A stretch of DNA of 15,908 nucleotides, from NCBI GenBank assembly GCA_964502665.1, contig CAZCXP010000052.1, forward strand, positions 1 to 15,908, in the 5' to 3' direction. Position 1 is the first letter of the stretch. Each line of letters starts with the position of its first letter. The notes under the pieces are model-generated. The model was not told where the DNA came from, ran no database searches, and saw only the letters and a program-made list of their open reading frames with translations. Of the stretch, positions 15,855 to 15,908 are shown piece by piece. Origin of the DNA: SOKG01 sp964502665. Lineage in GTDB: Bacteria > Chloroflexota > Dehalococcoidia > SZUA-161. The position numbers were made by a program, and so were the translations under genes.

Positions 15855-15908
15855 ATGGATTGGACTCCGGTAACTGACTGGCTCCTGCAGCACGGCACGC
15901 GTATTCTC
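15855..15908 (+). CDS. N-terminus of a membrane protein, possibly MscS-type channel (cut by window end)
   Basis: Only 18 codons are visible: 'MDWTPVTDWLLQHGTRIL'. GGGAGG (15841-15846) sits 8 bases before ATG, so initiation here is credible. The Trp-Leu-Leu-x-His-Gly-x-Arg-Ile-Leu pattern resembles the first residues of many small MscS-type mechanosensitive channels, which start with a short periplasmic or interfacial helix running into the first membrane helix. With so little sequence this is only a suggestion; any membrane protein with a similar leader would look the same. Confidence 0.4.
   Translation, partial: MDWTPVTDWLLQHGTRIL

Overview
The window reads as one contiguous piece of chromosome from a bacterium of moderate GC content, most likely a Chloroflexota member and possibly Dehalococcoidia-like. 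This is inferred from the style of several small proteins (a 'YGWYEQCLQCG' zinc ribbon and a 'WGFITNHGLVL' winged-helix regulator) and from the gene-end hairpins without U-tracts. It is not proven by any marker gene. No rRNA, tRNA, CRISPR array, insertion sequence or phage gene was seen.

Region 1 (1-8345, + strand) is a tightly packed alpha-glucan/trehalose operon: the 3' part of glgB (branching enzyme), treZ (maltooligosyltrehalose trehalohydrolase), a GH57-type glycosidase with the layout of DUF3536 proteins, and treY (maltooligosyltrehalose synthase). The junctions are 2, 1 and 0 bases, so the genes are almost certainly cotranscribed and translationally coupled. TreY and TreZ convert the ends of glycogen or maltodextrin into free trehalose. 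GlgB and the GH57 enzyme act on the same polymer pool. The operon promoter lies upstream of the window.

Region 2 (8346-12649) holds membrane transport genes: corA (+), a small membrane protein with a Trk-like pore-loop sequence and an RCK_C/TrkA_C domain (-), and an MFS transporter (-). The MFS protein carries an unusual C-terminal tail of about 245 residues that includes five 22-residue amphipathic repeats.

Region 3 (12650-15908) is a set of small, mostly uncharacterised genes: a 99-residue protein behind a perfect-consensus promoter (-), a winged-helix regulator (-), a divergent 120-residue unknown protein (+), a DUF502-type membrane protein (+), a zinc-ribbon protein (+), a 37-residue ORF with a TATAAT promoter (+), and the first 18 codons of what may be an MscS-type channel (+). 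The AT-rich 245-base gap between the regulator and the 120-residue gene contains a palindrome that overlaps a promoter -35 box.

Taken together, the window combines synthesis of a compatible solute (trehalose) with Mg2+ and probable K+ transport and a possible mechanosensitive channel. An osmotic or ionic homeostasis theme is plausible, but it is inferred from gene order only.
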